Source: Nymphaea colorata (lineage: Eukaryota > Streptophyta > Magnoliopsida > Nymphaeales > Nymphaeaceae). Taken from it: a stretch of 64,000 bases of DNA. Below, one piece after another: positions 61,129 through 64,000 of this stretch. The notes under the pieces were generated by a model. It was not told the origin of the DNA and did no database searches. It saw only the letters and a program-made list of their open reading frames with translations. The translations under genes and the position numbers were made by a program. The first letter of the stretch is position 1, and each line of letters starts with the position of its first letter. The stretch spans positions 13,494,802 through 13,558,801 of the forward strand of contig NC_045148.1 in assembly GCF_008831285.2 (NCBI RefSeq), written 5' to 3'.

Positions 61129-62290
61129 TCATGTGAGGCCCAAGGGGTCGACGTTCCTTTCGTAACAGCCACACAAATTCTAAAAAGGATTGCCACAGCG
61201 GGATTTTGGGACCAACCTGGGCCATATTGGTGCTCAAATTTTCCATGCGCCAATATGGTTAATGAATAAAATACACTTAGTTTACATTGAAAAGAAAACT
61301 TTTTTGTTAAAGACCAAATTTGAAATGAGAAAAAATAAAAAAAGCTTTAGAAATTAGAAGGCATTCTGCTTTAATGAATTACCAAAATATCATTCTCTCT
61401 TTAACTATGCACGGTGCACCCGGCACGCACGTAACTTTCTCTCATTTTAGAATATACTAGTCAATAAAATTGGGAGACATGTACGAGACACGAACCAAAC
61501 TGAATAACGTCATCTCATTTAAAGAGCTGCAACTGTGCTTCAAGTGGGAGAAGGCGGCCATCCTTGCTGGCTGCAACAGTAGTTCTACACAAAAGGACGT
61601 TCCCTTGCGCAATTAAAAGCTCCTTTCTCTATCAATTTAAATTCACGGATAGCGGTGGGCTGCAGTTCATGAGGCTGTAGTGTGCATGAACATGAGCAGA
61701 TAAAGTAAGGCTTTAGTTGCTGCGTACATTATCACAAATATCGAGCAGCAAACTTCCAAGAGTTGAGGGCCTGAAACCAAGATTTCCTACTGTTGGCTTG
61801 AGTTAAAAATTTCAACACGCAATTGTTTCGGCATTGGAAATTAATCATCGTTTTCCCACCTGTTCATATGATCAAACTTGCAACTAGCTACAATCTCAAG
61901 CTGTTGACGACAAATTATAGTGAGTACTTGGAAACCACCCATTTTGTTTTTCATTTTAATACGAAGCGAAACAAACATGTCATTTTCCTTTGAGGTCGCA
62001 ATCCTGATCTTCATATCGATCGCCAGGACTGTAATCAGTGGATACGCAGCAGTTATATCATCCAGGAAAAAACAAAGAACAAAAAGCAAAAGGTGGGAGG
62101 TGGGTGGGTTGGGCCATGCACCATGTGGGTGGGACACGCTAGCTAGCTGGGCTTGAATTGATGATGGTGAAGAAATGAGTGCATGAACCTAATTTGTAGT
62201 TTTACCGGCCTTCTTTTCTTGTTGGCCGAGTGGTAAAAAACTTTTTTATATTCCTTGGGGATGCGTGAGGACAAGATCCCTCTCTTTCTT

Positions 62291-62334
<44 letters not shown>

Positions 62335-62879
62335 GTACAAACTGGGTGCTTCTGGTTTCTTTCTTCGTTTTTCGACCTGTCCCATGGACATATTCTGAGC
62401 GGTCTATTTGCCAAGAAATCGCATTTGAAAAAATCCTGTTTTCTTTCAGTAAGAAACAGTTCTGTTTAATGGTTAAGAAGCTCTACCAGCCATATTAAGA
62501 CCTTCTTATATATGTATCTTAAATAAGCATTTCAATCACCAATTACTTATAAAATATTGAACCTTTCCATTTACATTTCTATAACTAGTTTCTTATAAAT
62601 ACGTCCGTAGTTCCAGAATTTTTAATATCTAGGTATATATATGTATACTTTAGTTTCCCGACTAAAGTAATTTGCGTTGGAGCGAGCACATGATAGAACC
62701 ACACGAATTAAATAATCACGCCTACGTCTAGCATCCATACGTTACATAAAGCTTCTCGGCATGTAAGGCACTCGATCGCAGAGATTTTCACTTTGTTCCT
62801 TTTTGGACAGTACCATTTAAGTTTGTCTGCATAGAAGTAGAAAATACTGATTCAAGTCTACGGTGTTCATAAGGGCTAG
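61129..62879. other. Intergenic DNA
   Basis: AT-rich, with no gene or RNA gene found. It contains the compound (TC)n-(AC)n microsatellite at 62280-62334. The stretch near 62.20-62.25 kb ('ggccgagtggtaa') superficially resembles part of a tRNA but does not fold as one. Confidence 0.4.
62280..62334 (+). repeat. Compound microsatellite (TC)n-(AC)n
   Basis: A (TC)n run is followed directly by an (AC)n run. On the - strand it reads as (GT)n-(GA)n and keeps a low-complexity frame open, which is not a gene. Confidence 0.85.
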
Positions 62880-63055
62880 CGGCGGAGCGACATGAAAGAG
62901 AAGAGGGGCACACGCCCTCCCTAACTTTTCAAAAACTTTACCTAACTAAACGCATCTGTTATCTTTACATGTTAGTGCTCTTTTCCATTAATTAAAAATT
63001 TAGAGACTAGTGCCCTCTCACCAAAGATTCTGGCTCCACTACCATAGCCAAAATG
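62880..63055. repeat. Degenerate repeat relic
   Basis: A segment opening with 'gctagcggcggagcgaca' and closing with 'ttctggctccactacc' has an AT-rich core with 'aaaaactt' and 'attaaaaattta' words. The ends are weakly complementary ('ggcggagc' against 'ggctcc'), as in small non-autonomous element remnants. The class is not assigned. Confidence 0.25.
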
Positions 63056-64000
63056 TGAAAAAATGAACCAGCCTATCTATCTATCATCCATGATCTACAC
63101 GGCCAGGGGAGTGGAATTAACTGGTAATTAAGTTGAAAAAATTAATCTACGAGACTCCAATGAGAAGAAGGATCCTGTCATCTACATGCAACTTGCCTAT
63201 GGAAAACGTACATTCTTTTCCTTAGTGGTGTACACGAGACGCGCGCAAACAAGAGAAGATGGTGATTGGCGATCGATACTCGTGGGGAGCTGCATCATAT
63301 AATAATGAATGATTTCATTAAAGGATGAATGTCGAGTATGCAAATGTGAACGCCATTGACATTGACAACAATATTGAAGCTTTACATATATATATATAAT
63401 GTGGGAATAGTCCCTTGGTCCACTACCAGCTGACGCGCTTAGATACACCGAATTACAGCCCATTATCTCAAGCTGTCGAGACTACCACGCGGTCTGAGGT
63501 TTCTTTTGTTTTTCCTTTTCTAAATAATAGGATAATTAAGCCATAGTTATCGCGCTAGTTATTTATAGTCACCAAATTAATTTCATTTCAAAATTCTGTA
63601 CTTCTGTTGGGCGCAGCATTGCCGGATCTGGTTTAGATGTATCCCGCCCATGTGATGTGCAATTTAAACACCATCGTGGATGCAGTTGATTAGTACTTCG
63701 TAGTTGCGAAATCCAACCAGAGTTTTAATTACCTGAAGCAAAGCATGTGTCATGCTTTAAGGTTGGCGCATCATTAAGGTTTAAGAAGCATTCACACTCA
63801 CGGCTTTCCACGGGTGGTACTTGATGAAGAAGAAACTGTAGTTAATTAAGTACACATGCAGCAGAAAACAGTGGGGTCAAGCGTTTCGTGCTAGGAGTGA
63901 TTGCTCCTTGATGGAAGAAGAAAATATCTACCTTCCTTTTTCTCAAAAAAGATGAGCATACGCTGATACCGAGGCTTTTGATGGAAGAAGACAATACCAA
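63056..64000. other. Intergenic DNA to the window end
   Basis: No gene is supported. A short (TA)n run lies at 63387-63400. The last 100 bases contain the word 'tgatggaagaaga' twice (near 63910 and 63980), with nothing else notable. Confidence 0.35.

Noticed and set aside
62210-62275. tRNA-like word 'ggccgagtggtaa'
   Set aside because: It resembles the D-arm region of a tRNA-Leu/Ser, but no acceptor stem, anticodon stem or T-arm follows, and the flanks are poly-T and AT-rich.
62143-62414. Minus-strand frames with Cys-Val and Arg-Glu runs
   Set aside because: They read through the (TC)n-(AC)n microsatellite and are low-complexity artefacts.
1-64000. CRISPR arrays, bacterial operons or phage genes
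   Set aside because: The tandem repeats seen have no spacer-repeat alternation, and all solid genes are intron-containing plant families.

Overview
The window is plant nuclear DNA, almost certainly from an angiosperm. It is AT-rich and intron-dense, with GT-AG introns, long intergenic stretches full of microsatellites and homopolymers, and plant-specific families (FCS-like zinc finger, group VII ERF, ARID-PHD subunit of the ARID4 type). I cannot fix the lineage from sequence alone.

Five genes can be modelled with good support. (1) A two-exon FCS-like zinc finger (FLZ) gene on + at 5.5-6.4 kb. (2) A 15-exon ARID4-like ARID-PHD chromatin gene on + at 13.1-22.2 kb, whose exon phases close to a 773-residue protein. 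(3, 4) Two related small RBR (RING1-IBR-RING2) E3 ubiquitin ligase genes on + at 30.1-31.7 and 37.1-38.7 kb, with a RING2 relic of the same family at 24.9 kb, which suggests a decaying local family. (5) A two-exon group VII ERF gene on - at 49.0-51.3 kb, starting with the Met-Cys N-degron and encoding 374 residues.

The most novel candidate is a gene at 28.27-29.13 kb, just upstream of the first RBR gene. Six very short exons (39-72 nt), all joined in phase 1 and most of them symmetric, form one uninterrupted reading frame for a small basic protein (121 residues). Neighbouring exons look like duplicates of one another. I do not recognise the family. A phase-compatible exon at 29.76 kb would add a single hydrophobic, membrane-anchor-like segment.

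The rest is intergenic. It holds a degenerate Ty1/copia pol end (42.4-42.6 kb, -), several diverged repeat relics, a mosaic of duplicated and inverted segments at 32.4-35.0 kb, a stretch at 27.3-27.8 kb of possibly organellar origin, and several minisatellites (66 bp x3 at 60.9 kb, 42 bp x2 at 59.3 kb, 39 bp x2 at 37.4 kb). A few unassigned ORFs are recorded with low confidence: a possible secreted peptide at 35.4 kb, a 239-codon ORF at 10.9 kb and others.

The genes do not form a pathway. By family knowledge, FLZ proteins are adaptors of SnRK1 energy signalling, ERF-VII factors are oxygen sensors degraded through the Cys/Arg N-degron branch, RBR proteins are ubiquitin ligases, and ARID4 belongs to the PEAT chromatin complex. 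Any link between them here is unproven.
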